Positions 52,353 to 61,114 of a DNA stretch of 64,000 nt are shown here, piece after piece. Location of the stretch: the NCBI RefSeq assembly GCF_049056525.1, contig NZ_JBHUPT010000030.1, forward strand, positions 75,093 to 139,092, written 5' to 3'. Both the position numbers and the translations under genes were made by a program. The DNA is from Leisingera coralii. GTDB lineage: Bacteria; Pseudomonadota; Alphaproteobacteria; Rhodobacterales; Rhodobacteraceae. Every line of letters starts with the position of its first letter. The first letter of the stretch is position 1. Below the pieces are notes generated by a model. That model was not told the origin of the DNA. It made no database searches and saw only the letters and a list, made by a program, of their open reading frames with translations.

Positions 52353-53849
52353 ATGCTGGACTATTCATATGACGACTGGAAAACCCGCGCTGCGGCTCTC
52401 TCGTTCCGCGGCCAGGCTTTTATTGACGGCGAATTCACGGATGCGGCCTCGGGGAAGACCTTTGCCAGCGTGAACCCGGCAACGGGTGAGGTGCTGGCGC
52501 AAGTCGCCGAATGCGATGAGGAAGACGTGAACCGCGCAGTGGCCGCCGGGCGGCGGGCCTTTGAGGACGGGCGCTGGTCGCGGATGGCGCCGGGGGACCG
52601 CAAGGCAGTGATGCTGAAGCTGGCCGAGCTGATCCGCGCCAATCTGGAGGAGATGGCGCTGCTGGATTCCCTGGACATGGGCAAGCTGGTGACCGATGCG
52701 GCCACCATCGACGCGCCCGGTTCCGCCCATTTCTTCCAGTGGTATGCCGAGGCCATCGACAAGGTTTATGACGAAGTGGCGCCAACCGGGCCGGGCGATC
52801 TGGCGCTGGTCTCCCGCGTGCCCTTGGGCGTCGTGGGGGCGGTGACGCCCTGGAATTTCCCGCTCGACATGGCGACCTGGAAGGCGGCGGCAGCGCTGGC
52901 GGCGGGCAACTCCGTGGTGCTGAAACCGGCGGAGCAGTCGCCGCTGTCTGCCCTGCGCTTGGCGGAGCTGGCGGCAGAGGCCGGGGTGCCGGATGGGGTC
53001 TTCAACGTGGTGCCGGGCTATGGCGCCACCGCGGGCAAGGCGCTGGGGCTGCATATGGATGTGGACTGCCTCGCCTTCACCGGCTCCACCGCCATCGGCA
53101 AGATGTTCATGCAGTATTCAGGGCAGTCGAACCTGAAACAGGTCTGGCCCGAGACCGGCGGCAAGAGCCCGAACCTGGTGTTTGCGGATTGCGAGGATCT
53201 GGATGCGGCTGCGGACATGGCTGCCTTTGGCATCTTCTTCAATCAGGGCGAGGTCTGTTCTGCCAACTCGCGGCTTTACGTGGAGCGTTCGATCAAGGAC
53301 GCCTTTGTCGAGAAGCTGATTGCCCGGGCCGAGGCAACGAAGCCGGGCGACCCGCTGGATCCGGCCTCGAAAATGGGCGCCATCGTGGATGAGAAGCAGA
53401 CCGAGGGCATCATGCGCTTTGTCGAAGCGGGCAAGGCGTCGGCAAACCTGGTTGCGGGCGGCGCGCGCGTCACAGTGGATGGCAAGGGCTGTTTTGTGCA
53501 GCCGACGATTTTTGATGACGTGAGCCACGACAACCCGCTGGCGCGGGACGAGATTTTCGGCCCCGTCCTGTCGGTGATCCCCTTTGACAGCGAGGAGGAG
53601 GCCGTCGCCATGGCCAACGACTCGATTTATGGCCTGGCAGCCTCGGTCTGGACCGATAACCTCAGCCGCGCCTGCCGGGTGGCGGACAAGCTGCATGTGG
53701 GCACGGTGTCGGTCAACACGGTGGATGCGCTGTCGGCGCAGACGCCCTTCGGGGGCATGAAGCAGTCCGGCTTCGGGCGCGACCTGTCCTTGCACAGCCT
53801 GGAAAAATATACCGCGCTGAAAACCACTTGGATTAAGTACCGGGCTTGA
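52353..53849 (+). CDS. Aldehyde dehydrogenase (PuuC-like)
   Basis: ALDH of 498 residues: PWNFPLDM, ETGGKSPN (Glu), GEVCSANSR (Cys), DEIFGPVLSV and C-terminal GGMKQSGFGRD. It is a paralogue of the ALDH at 3219-4718, sharing AEAIDKVYDEV-type and ENCSASSR/EVCSANSR active-site patterns, so it likely oxidises amino-aldehydes from polyamines. It starts 14 bp after the DUF1028 gene. Its stop codon lies in the loop of a 9-bp hairpin. Confidence 0.88.
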   Translation: MLDYSYDDWKTRAAALSFRGQAFIDGEFTDAASGKTFASVNPATGEVLAQVAECDEEDVNRAVAAGRRAFEDGRWSRMAPGDRKAVMLKLAELIRANLEEMALLDSLDMGKLVTDAATIDAPGSAHFFQWYAEAIDKVYDEVAPTGPGDLALVSRVPLGVVGAVTPWNFPLDMATWKAAAALAAGNSVVLKPAEQSPLSALRLAELAAEAGVPDGVFNVVPGYGATAGKALGLHMDVDCLAFTGSTAIGKMFMQYSGQSNLKQVWPETGGKSPNLVFADCEDLDAAADMAAFGIFFNQGEVCSANSRLYVERSIKDAFVEKLIARAEATKPGDPLDPASKMGAIVDEKQTEGIMRFVEAGKASANLVAGGARVTVDGKGCFVQPTIFDDVSHDNPLARDEIFGPVLSVIPFDSEEEAVAMANDSIYGLAASVWTDNLSRACRVADKLHVGTVSVNTVDALSAQTPFGGMKQSGFGRDLSLHSLEKYTALKTTWIKYRA

Positions 53850-53859
53850 TAAGCCCGGT
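53839..53859 (+). terminator. Hairpin at the ALDH stop codon
   Basis: ACCGGGCTT and AAGCCCGGT form a 9-bp stem with loop GAT; the ALDH stop codon is at the loop. There is no T tract, so termination would be inefficient or Rho-dependent. The next gene starts 23 bp later. Confidence 0.4.
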
Positions 53860-53882
53860 CCCGCTCCGGCATAGTTGCTGAC

Positions 53883-54827
53883 ATGCCTTTGCGTTTCACC
53901 CTGCGCCAGCTGGAATACTTCGTCGCCGTCGGCGAGGCCGGGTCCATTGCCCTGGCCTCGGAGAAGGTGAACGTGTCCTCGCCGTCGATTTCGGCGGCGG
54001 TATCTCAGCTGGAAAACGAATTCGGCCTGCAGCTGTTCGTGCGCAAGCATGCGCAAGGATTGTCACTGACCCAGGCCGGGCATCAGTTCATGGATCAGGC
54101 GCGCGCGGTTCTCTATGAGGCCGGCGCGCTCAGCCGCCTGGCTGACAATATCTCGGGCTTTGTGCAGGGGCCATTGTCGGTGGGGTGCCTGCTGACCTTT
54201 GCCCAGCTGATCGTGCCGGGTCTGCGCCGCCAGTTCGAGGCGCTCTATCCCGCGGTGACCATCAGCCAGCTGGAACGTGACCAGGCCGGGCTGATCGACC
54301 TGATCCGCCAGGCGCGGATCGACGTGGCACTGACCTATGATCTGAACATCCCTGCAGATCTGACCTTCAACGCGCTGGCAGAGCTGCCGCCCTATGCGCT
54401 GCTGAGCGAGGACCACCCGCTGGCGGACCGCGAGCGCGTCACGGTGGAGGAGCTGGCCCAGCATCCGATGGTGCTGCTGGACCTGCCGCTGAGCGCCGAA
54501 TACTTCCTGTCGTTTTTTGAGGATGCCGGCGCTGCCCCGCAGATCGCCGAGCGCACCCGCGACATGGCGGTGATGCGGGGGCTAGTGGCGAACGGGTTCG
54601 GCTATTCCATCGCCAATATCCGCCCGGTGACGGACATGGCGCCGGACGGGCGCAAGCTGAAGTTTGTGCCGATCGAGGGCAAACTCAGGCCGATGCGGAT
54701 GGGGCTGCTGACCGCCGAAGGCGCTGAGAACGTGCTGACGGTCAAGACCTTCATCAGCTACTGCCAGGAGCGTATTACTGACGGCACCGTGCCGGGGATC
54801 CGCATCGGGGACGGCAGCAGAGCTTAG
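53883..54827 (+). CDS. LysR-family transcriptional regulator
   Basis: Protein of 314 residues: winged helix (LRQLEYFVAVGEAGSIALASEKVNVSSPSISAAVSQLE, given here in part as SIALASEKVNVSSPSIS) and an effector domain from about residue 95 (PLSVGCLLTFAQLIVPGL). The HTH has a Ser-rich recognition helix. It lies between the RidA-DUF1028-ALDH set and the demethylase, and is a candidate regulator of the genes carrying the shared upstream element. Confidence 0.87.
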   Translation: MPLRFTLRQLEYFVAVGEAGSIALASEKVNVSSPSISAAVSQLENEFGLQLFVRKHAQGLSLTQAGHQFMDQARAVLYEAGALSRLADNISGFVQGPLSVGCLLTFAQLIVPGLRRQFEALYPAVTISQLERDQAGLIDLIRQARIDVALTYDLNIPADLTFNALAELPPYALLSEDHPLADRERVTVEELAQHPMVLLDLPLSAEYFLSFFEDAGAAPQIAERTRDMAVMRGLVANGFGYSIANIRPVTDMAPDGRKLKFVPIEGKLRPMRMGLLTAEGAENVLTVKTFISYCQERITDGTVPGIRIGDGSRA

Positions 54828-54919
54828 GCGGCGGCTAATCAATGCTTCCGCAAGCGCAACTTTCGCCTTTGGCCTGGTCCTGTACCCTTTGAGTGCTCTT
54901 GCACCGAAGGAGATGGAAA

Positions 54920-56989
54920 TTGCGCGATCCCCGCTATGATATTTTGTTCGAGCCGATGAAGATTGGCCCGCTCACCGCCAAAAACCGCTTTTATCAGGTG
55001 CCCCACTGCAACGGCGGCGGCTATCGTGACCCCTCTGCCGCGGCAGCGATGCGGGGCATCAAGGCCGAAGGCGGCTGGGGGGTGATCTTCACCGAACAGT
55101 GCGAGATGCATCACACTTCGGAAATCACCCCCTTCATCGAACTGCGCCTGTGGGAGGACAAGGATATCCCGCAGCTGCGCCGGATGTCGGAGAAGATGAA
55201 GACCCACGGTGCGCTGGCCGGGATCCAGCTGGCCTATTCCGGGATCAACGGCCCGAACCTCTATACCAAGGAGGTGCCGCTGGCGCCCTCCGCCCTGCCG
55301 ATCCGCACCTTTACCAATGACCCGGTGCAGGCCCGCGCGCTCGACAAGCAGGACATCAAGGACCTGCGCCGCTGGTTCGTGAATGCGGCGAAACGGTCCA
55401 AGGAAGCCGGGTTCGACCTGATCTGCCTCTACGGTGCGCATGGGTTCGGCATCTTCCAGCACTTCCTGAGCCGCGCCACCAACCAGCGGTCGGATGAATA
55501 CGGCGGCAGCCTGGAGAACCGGGCGCGCTTCAGCCAGGAAGTCATCGCGGACATGCGCGATGCGGTGGGCGATACCATGGCGATCACCCTGCGGGTGTCG
55601 CTGGACGAAACCATCGGCGAACTCGGTTTCTCCAACGCCGAGGTGCGCGACTATATCGAGATGAACAAGGACCTGCCGGACCTCTGGGACCTGGCGCAGG
55701 GCACGTGGGAGGATTGCTCCGGCCCGTCGCGGTTCAAGGAGGAAGCCGCGCAGGAACAGCTGGTGCGCGGCATTCATGAGCTGACCGACAAGCCCATAGT
55801 TGGTGTTGGCCGTTTCACCAGCCCGGACGTGATGGCCAAGATGGTGAAATCCGGCACGCTGGACTTCATCGGCTGCGCGCGGCCGTCGATTGCCGATCCC
55901 TTCCTGCCCAAGAAGATCGAGGAAGGCCGCATCGAGGACATCCGCGAATGCATCGGCTGCAACATCTGCATCACCGGCGACATGACCATGTCGATCAGCC
56001 GCTGCACCCAGAACCCGACCTTCATGGAGGAGTGGCGCAAAGGCTGGCATCCGGAGAAGATGAACACCAAGGGCGCAAGCTCCAACGTGCTGGTGGTGGG
56101 CTCCGGCCCTGCCGGTCTGGAGGCAGCCTGGGCGCTCTGCCGCCGCGGCTATGACGTGGCGGTGGCCGAGGCCAAGGACGTGATCGGCGGACGCGTCACC
56201 CGCGAGCGCCAGCTGCCGGGGCTGAACGCCTGGGGCCGGGTCGTGGATTACCGCGACTACCAGCTGAGCCAGCGCCCGAACGTGGAGATCTACCGCGAAA
56301 GCCCTCTGGATGCGGACAGCATCCTGGAATTCGGCTTCGAAAATGTCTGTATCGCCACCGGTTCCACCTGGCGCCGTGACGGGGTTTCCCGCCAGCACGT
56401 GGTGCCGATGCCGATCGCCGAGGGCGCCAAGGTCTATACTCCCGACGACCTGATGGACGGCACCATCCCCGAAGGCCGCGTGGTGGTTTATGACGACGAC
56501 CACTATTACATGGGCGGGGTTCTGGCCGAGCTTTTGGCCTCCAAGGGCGCGCAGGTGACGCTGGTCACGCCGTCGGCCTATGTCAGCGACTGGACCAACA
56601 ACACGCTGGAGCAGGTGGCCATCCACCCGCGCCTGGTCGAGGCCGGGGTGGAAATCGTGCTCAATCAGGGCATTACCGAAATCCACGCCGGTCACGTGGT
56701 CAGCAACTGCACCTATACGGACCGCACCTGGAATATCGAGGCGGACGCGGTGGTGATGGTCGCCTCGCGCATCGGCAACGATGCCCTTTATGAAAACCTC
56801 CTCACCCGCCAGGCGGAATGGCTGGACGCAGGCATCAAATCGGTCAAACTGATAGGTGATGCGAACGCGCCGGGGCCGATTGCGTGGGCTACTTACGCAG
56901 GCCACCGCTATGCGCGGGAGCTGGACGGGCCGGACATCGGCGATGCGCTGCCGTTCCGCCGCGAGATCACCGAGCTGGCCGCAGAGTGA
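54920..56989 (+). CDS. TMADH/StcD-type amine demethylase (FMN, 4Fe-4S, FAD-like)
   Basis: Protein of 689 residues aligning along its length with trimethylamine dehydrogenase: N-terminal FMN barrel (RDPRYDILFEP, NRFYQVPHC), 4Fe-4S cysteines 344, 347, 350 and 362 (CIGCNIC), and a C-terminal dinucleotide domain (VVGSGPAGLEAAWAL). Cys30 is present, which carries the covalent 6-S-cysteinyl-FMN in TMADH. The TMADH substrate-bowl residues Tyr60 and Trp355 are replaced (Gln60, Gly/Asp near 354). It therefore probably acts on a secondary or N-methylated amino acid such as dimethylglycine or N-methylproline. The TTG start at 54920 follows AAGGAGA. Confidence 0.87.
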   Translation: MRDPRYDILFEPMKIGPLTAKNRFYQVPHCNGGGYRDPSAAAAMRGIKAEGGWGVIFTEQCEMHHTSEITPFIELRLWEDKDIPQLRRMSEKMKTHGALAGIQLAYSGINGPNLYTKEVPLAPSALPIRTFTNDPVQARALDKQDIKDLRRWFVNAAKRSKEAGFDLICLYGAHGFGIFQHFLSRATNQRSDEYGGSLENRARFSQEVIADMRDAVGDTMAITLRVSLDETIGELGFSNAEVRDYIEMNKDLPDLWDLAQGTWEDCSGPSRFKEEAAQEQLVRGIHELTDKPIVGVGRFTSPDVMAKMVKSGTLDFIGCARPSIADPFLPKKIEEGRIEDIRECIGCNICITGDMTMSISRCTQNPTFMEEWRKGWHPEKMNTKGASSNVLVVGSGPAGLEAAWALCRRGYDVAVAEAKDVIGGRVTRERQLPGLNAWGRVVDYRDYQLSQRPNVEIYRESPLDADSILEFGFENVCIATGSTWRRDGVSRQHVVPMPIAEGAKVYTPDDLMDGTIPEGRVVVYDDDHYYMGGVLAELLASKGAQVTLVTPSAYVSDWTNNTLEQVAIHPRLVEAGVEIVLNQGITEIHAGHVVSNCTYTDRTWNIEADAVVMVASRIGNDALYENLLTRQAEWLDAGIKSVKLIGDANAPGPIAWATYAGHRYARELDGPDIGDALPFRREITELAAE

Positions 56990-57000
56990 GGAGAAAGGTG

Positions 57001-57207
57001 ATGAGTGACGCAATTTACAAGACGGTCGACGTGGTGGGCAGCTCCACCAGCAGCGTCGAGGATGCGGTGAGCGGGGCGATTGCCCGGGCCGCCAAGACCA
57101 TCGACCACATCAGCTGGTTCGAAGTGGGCGAGATCCGCGGCCATGTCGAGGACGGCAAGGTCGCCCACTACCAGGTCGGCCTCAAGATCGGGTTCCGGCT
57201 TGACTGA
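57001..57207 (+). CDS. Dodecin family flavin-binding protein
   Basis: Small protein of 68 residues: YKTVDVVGSSTSSVEDAV, TIDHISWFEVGEIRGHV and VAHYQVGLKIGFRL, the full dodecin fold. The Trp that stacks on flavin is in SWFEV. Dodecins form dodecamers that store flavins or CoA derivatives. It starts 11 bp after the flavin demethylase and overlaps the ArgE-like start, so it may buffer flavin for that operon. Confidence 0.92.
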   Translation: MSDAIYKTVDVVGSSTSSVEDAVSGAIARAAKTIDHISWFEVGEIRGHVEDGKVAHYQVGLKIGFRLD

Positions 57208-58351
57208 CCTTGCCAGGACGCTGGAGATCCTGGAGCGGCTGACCGGATTTGACACGGTCAGCCGCAACTCCAACCTGGATCTGGCCGCCTATGCGGAGGG
57301 CGTCCTGGCCGGGCATGGCTTTGCGGTGACGCGTATTCCGTCGCCGGATGGTTCGAAAACGGGGCTTTATGCCGAAAAAGGCCCGGCGGGGCCGGGGGTT
57401 CTGTTGTCGGCGCATACAGATGTGGTGCCGGTGGACGGGCAGCCCTGGACCCGCGACCCCTTCCGCCTGACCCGCGAAGGCGAGCGCGTCTATGGCCGCG
57501 GCACCACCGACATGAAGGGCTATGTGGCCAGTGTTCTTGCACTGGCCGGCCGGGCGGCAAATGCTGACCTGAAAGAGCCGCTGAAAATCACTCTGTCATA
57601 TGACGAGGAAATCGGCTGCGTTGGCATTCAAGAGATGCTGGAGCGTCTGGCGCCGCTGACCGGCAGCCCGCGCGCCTGTTTCGTGGGGGAGCCGACGGAA
57701 ATGCAGGTGGCCACCGGCCACAAGGGCAAGGCTGCCCTGCGCGCCATCTGCCACGGCCAGAGCGGTCATTCGGCCCTTGCGCCGGAGTTCACCAACGCAT
57801 TGCACCTGGCGGCGGACTTCCTGACGGAACTGCGCGCGCTGCAGGCGGATTTCGCCGCCAACGGCGCGCGGGATGCGGCCTATGACGTGCCCTATACCAC
57901 TGTGCACGCGGGCAAAATGTCTGGCGGCACCGCGCTCAATATCGTGCCGGACCGGGCTGAGCTGACGTTTGAATACCGCCATCTGGCCGCCGACCGGGCC
58001 GAAGACATTCTGGCCCGGATCAACGCCGCAGCGGAAATGGTCAGCGCCCGCTACCCGGCGCCGGAGGCGCGCATCGGGGTGGAGCAGTTCAACGCCTACC
58101 CCGGTCTCGACGTGCCGCCGGACAGCCCCGTCGTGGCCTATGCCCGGAAACTCGCCCGCAGCAACCGCTCCACCAAGGTGGCTTTTGGCACCGAGGCGGG
58201 GTTCTTTGCCCAGCTCGGCATTCCCACCGTGGTTTGCGGCCCCGGCTCGATGGCGGGGCAGGGGCACAAGCCGGACGAGTATCTGGAGCTGAGCCAGCTG
58301 GCCGCCTGCGATGCGATGATGGACCGGATCCTGGAAGACCTGACCGGCTGA
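57200..58351 (+). CDS. ArgE/M20-family deacetylase
   Basis: M20 zinc peptidase-family protein of 383 residues resembling acetylornithine deacetylase: SAHTDVVPVDG (His ligand), GRGTTDMKG (Asp), SYDEEIGCVG (catalytic and ligand Glu), FVGEPTEMQ and a late FGTEAGFFAQLG. It removes an N-acyl group from an amino acid or related compound. Start TTG 57200 overlaps the dodecin end; no good ATG exists upstream of the first conserved block. The plasmid context suggests catabolism rather than arginine synthesis. Confidence 0.85.
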   Translation: MTDLARTLEILERLTGFDTVSRNSNLDLAAYAEGVLAGHGFAVTRIPSPDGSKTGLYAEKGPAGPGVLLSAHTDVVPVDGQPWTRDPFRLTREGERVYGRGTTDMKGYVASVLALAGRAANADLKEPLKITLSYDEEIGCVGIQEMLERLAPLTGSPRACFVGEPTEMQVATGHKGKAALRAICHGQSGHSALAPEFTNALHLAADFLTELRALQADFAANGARDAAYDVPYTTVHAGKMSGGTALNIVPDRAELTFEYRHLAADRAEDILARINAAAEMVSARYPAPEARIGVEQFNAYPGLDVPPDSPVVAYARKLARSNRSTKVAFGTEAGFFAQLGIPTVVCGPGSMAGQGHKPDEYLELSQLAACDAMMDRILEDLTG

Positions 58352-58360
58352 GGCCGGAGC

Positions 58361-59761
58361 TTAACGCTCCGGCCCCTTCAGCATGGCTGCAGCCGTTAAA
58401 ATTTGCTCGGTTTTGTCAGCTGACAATTTCCCGGATTCCGCCAGCACCTCGCGGATGCTGCGGCCGCTGGCCAGGGCTTCCTTGGCGATCTTTGCGGCAG
58501 CGTCATAGCCAAGATGCGGGGCCAATGCCGTGGCCAGCACCAGGCTGTTGTCCAAGAGCGCGGCGCAACGGTCCTCGTTGGCGGTGATCCCCTTCACGCA
58601 TTTCTCTGTCAGGACTTCGATGGCATTCTTCAGAATGCGGATGGATTCCAGCAGGTTATAGGCCACCACCGGCTCCATCGCGTTCAGCTGCAACTGCCCG
58701 GCCTCGGCGGCCATGGTGATGGTCAGGTCATTGCCGATCACCTGGTAGCAGACCTGATTGACCACCTCCGGGATCACCGGGTTGACTTTGCCCGGCATGA
58801 TCGACGACCCCGCCTGCACCGCCGGCAGGGTGATCTCGCCAATCCCCGCGCGCGGGCCGGAGGACAACAGCCGCAGATCGTTGCAGATCTTCGACAGCTT
58901 CACCGCCACCCGCTTCAAGACACCGGAATAGGTGACAAAGGCGCCGAGGTCGGAGGACGCCTCGATTAGGTGGCTCGCCTGGGTCAGCTCAAACCCCGAC
59001 AGCTCCGACAGGCAGCGCAGCGCCAGCGGCGCATAGCCGGGCTCCGCGTTGACGCAGGTGCCGATGGCGGTGCCGCCCAGGTTCACTTCGGTCAGCAGCC
59101 GGCTGACATCGCGCAGCCGGTCGATATCCTCTCCCACGGTCACCGCAAAGGAGGCGAATTCCATCCCCAGCGACATCGGCACCGCATCCTGCAGCTGGGT
59201 GCGGCCCACTTTGGCGATGCCGTCGAAGGCCCGGCCGCGTTCGTCAAAGGCTTGCTGCACCCTGTGCAGCGCCTCGCACAGCGGCGCGGTGCTGGCCAGA
59301 ACCGCCAGCCGGATGGCGGTGGGGTAGACATCATTGGTGGACTGGCCGTGGTTCACGTCGTCATTGGGGTGCAAATGCGCGTAATCGCCGGGGCGGTGCC
59401 CCATCTGCATCAGGGCCAGGTTGGCGATCACCTCATTGGCGTTCATGTTGGTGGAGGTGCCGGCCCCTCCCTGGATCATATCCACGCTGAAATGTTCATG
59501 GTGCTGCCCGGCGATGATCTCCGCGCAGGCCGCGGTGATCGCGGCGGCCTTGTCCTGCGACAGCCCGCCGGTTTCCGCATTGGCGCGTGCGGCGGCGGAT
59601 TTCACCATCGCCAGGGCCCGCACCAGCGCCGGAAAATGCGATAGCGGCACACCGGTGATCGGGAAGTTCTGCCGCGCGCGCTCTGTCTGGATGCCGTGCA
59701 GGCTGTCTGCGGGCAGGTCCACCTGCCCGATCGTGTCTCGTTCCGCGCGGGTGCCGTGCAT
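58361..59761 (-). CDS. aspA: Aspartate ammonia-lyase / class II fumarase-family protein
   Basis: Protein of 466 residues of the aspartase/fumarase superfamily: GGAGTSTNMNANEV, GQSTNDVYPTAIR, GRTQLQDAVPMSLG and the signature GSSIMPGKVNP with the catalytic Ser loop. The T-H-P segment HPNDDVNHGQSTND favours aspartase over fumarase, but the distinction is not certain. ATG 59761 gives MHGTRAERD. The C-terminal codons for K-L-S-A-D-K carry an exact copy of the plasmid palindrome (58413-58426). Convergent with the ArgE-like gene. Confidence 0.85.
   Translation of the reverse strand: MHGTRAERDTIGQVDLPADSLHGIQTERARQNFPITGVPLSHFPALVRALAMVKSAAARANAETGGLSQDKAAAITAACAEIIAGQHHEHFSVDMIQGGAGTSTNMNANEVIANLALMQMGHRPGDYAHLHPNDDVNHGQSTNDVYPTAIRLAVLASTAPLCEALHRVQQAFDERGRAFDGIAKVGRTQLQDAVPMSLGMEFASFAVTVGEDIDRLRDVSRLLTEVNLGGTAIGTCVNAEPGYAPLALRCLSELSGFELTQASHLIEASSDLGAFVTYSGVLKRVAVKLSKICNDLRLLSSGPRAGIGEITLPAVQAGSSIMPGKVNPVIPEVVNQVCYQVIGNDLTITMAAEAGQLQLNAMEPVVAYNLLESIRILKNAIEVLTEKCVKGITANEDRCAALLDNSLVLATALAPHLGYDAAAKIAKEALASGRSIREVLAESGKLSADKTEQILTAAAMLKGPER
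58413..58426. repeat. parS-like palindrome, copy 5 (14 bp, inside the aspartase-like gene)
   Basis: Exact core TTGTCAGCTGACAA near the 3' end of the gene, 26 kb from the hutI copy. Flanks do not extend the symmetry, so this is the shortest exact copy. Confidence 0.6.
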
Positions 59762-59873
59762 TGTCTCACCGTTCTGCTGTTGGGATTGCCGCCTCCAGCT
59801 TAGCAGCAGCGGCGCGCGGGCCAAAGACGCGGTTTCCGCGGCAAGGCTTAGGGGCAGGCAAAGCTGGCGCGGA

Positions 59874-59902
59874 GCTTCCCCGAGACCAGGTAAGCTATTG
59901 AT
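59874..59902 (+). promoter_or_regulatory. Shared upstream element, copy 3
   Basis: GCTTCCCCGAGACCAGGTAAGCTATTGAT resembles copy 1 most strongly in its right half (AGGTAAGCYATWGATT). It lies in the 261-bp gap upstream of the polyamine transporter, about 120 bp before its GTG start. Confidence 0.45.
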
Positions 59903-60022
59903 TCTGTGTGGTTATCAAAGATTAGGCAAAGACTAACATTTGCTGAGGGAGTCAATTCTTAATGCAGCCCCCGGGCCTTCCTATGCTGGATCAAACGAAA
60001 CGCTGCAGACGGGGAGGCGCAA

Positions 60023-61114
60023 GTGCCCGGCAATAAGACAGATGCGATTGATGTGCGCAATGCGGTCAAACGCTATGGGGATTTCACCGCCCTCAAGCGC
60101 ATTTCGCTGACCATCAAGGACAATGAGTTTTTCACCCTGCTGGGGCCCTCGGGCTGCGGCAAGACCACGCTGCTCAGGATGATCGCGGGTTTCGAGGATG
60201 TGACCGAGGGCGAGATCCTGCTGTTCGGCGACGAGATCGAAAGCCTGCCGCCGCACCAGCGGCCGGTGAACACGGTGTTCCAGAACTATGCGCTGTTCCC
60301 GCATATGACGATCCTGGACAACGTGGCCTTTGGCCTGGAGATGCGCGGCAAGTCCAAATCCGCCGCCCGCAAGCGTGCGGGCGAGATGCTGGAGCTGGTC
60401 CAGCTGTCGCAATTCGCTGCCCGCAAGCCGTCCCAGCTCTCAGGCGGCCAGCAGCAGCGTGTGGCGCTGGCGCGTGCGCTGGCGCCACAGCCTAAAGTCC
60501 TGCTTCTGGACGAGCCGCTGTCGGCGCTGGACCTGAAGCTGCGCAAAGCCATGCAGCTGGAGCTGAAGCACCTGCAGCGGGAAACCGGGATTACCTTCAT
60601 CTTCGTCACCCACGACCAGGAAGAAGCGCTGACCATGTCCGACCGCATCGCGGTGATGTCGGCGGGGGAGATGCAGCAGCTGGGCACCCCGACCGAAATC
60701 TATGAACAGCCGCGCAACATGTTCGTGGCGGATTTCATCGGGGAGACCAACCTGTTGGAGGTCTCGGTCGATCAAGTGATGAATGGCCGCGCGGTCTGCC
60801 ACCTGGGCGGCGGCCATGCGCTGACCTGCAATTCGGTGGACGGCATCGGCGCAGGCGCCAAGGTGCATATGTCGGTGCGGCCTGAACGCCTGTTCATGTC
60901 CGACGTGCCGGTGGAGGCCGAGAGCCTCAAGGGCCGGGTCGCCGAGAACATCTTTGTCGGCACCGACATCAGCACGCTGGTGGATCTGGCCGAGGGGCCG
61001 CAGTTCATCGTGCGCACCTCCAATTCCGACCGCGGCAACAAGCGGATCTTTGAGCCGGGCAGCGAGATTTTCGTCAACATGGAGCTGGGGGCCGGGCGCC
61101 TCCTGATGGACTGA
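60023..61114 (+). CDS. potA: Spermidine/putrescine-type ABC transporter ATP-binding protein
   Basis: PotA/PotG-like ATPase of 363 residues: Walker A GPSGCGKTT (41-49), LSGGQQQR, LLLDEPLSALD, ITFIFVTHDQEEALTMSD and a C-terminal TOBE domain with SVRPERL. It powers polyamine import. GTG start with GGGAGG upstream. Its stop shares a base with the next start. First gene of the operon controlled from the 59.8-60.0 kb gap. Confidence 0.92.
   Translation: MPGNKTDAIDVRNAVKRYGDFTALKRISLTIKDNEFFTLLGPSGCGKTTLLRMIAGFEDVTEGEILLFGDEIESLPPHQRPVNTVFQNYALFPHMTILDNVAFGLEMRGKSKSAARKRAGEMLELVQLSQFAARKPSQLSGGQQQRVALARALAPQPKVLLLDEPLSALDLKLRKAMQLELKHLQRETGITFIFVTHDQEEALTMSDRIAVMSAGEMQQLGTPTEIYEQPRNMFVADFIGETNLLEVSVDQVMNGRAVCHLGGGHALTCNSVDGIGAGAKVHMSVRPERLFMSDVPVEAESLKGRVAENIFVGTDISTLVDLAEGPQFIVRTSNSDRGNKRIFEPGSEIFVNMELGAGRLLMD

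Noticed and set aside
54839..57013. 724-residue minus-strand ORF opposite the TMADH-like gene
   Set aside because: Antisense frame with biased composition; the sense strand keeps Cys30 and all cluster cysteines.
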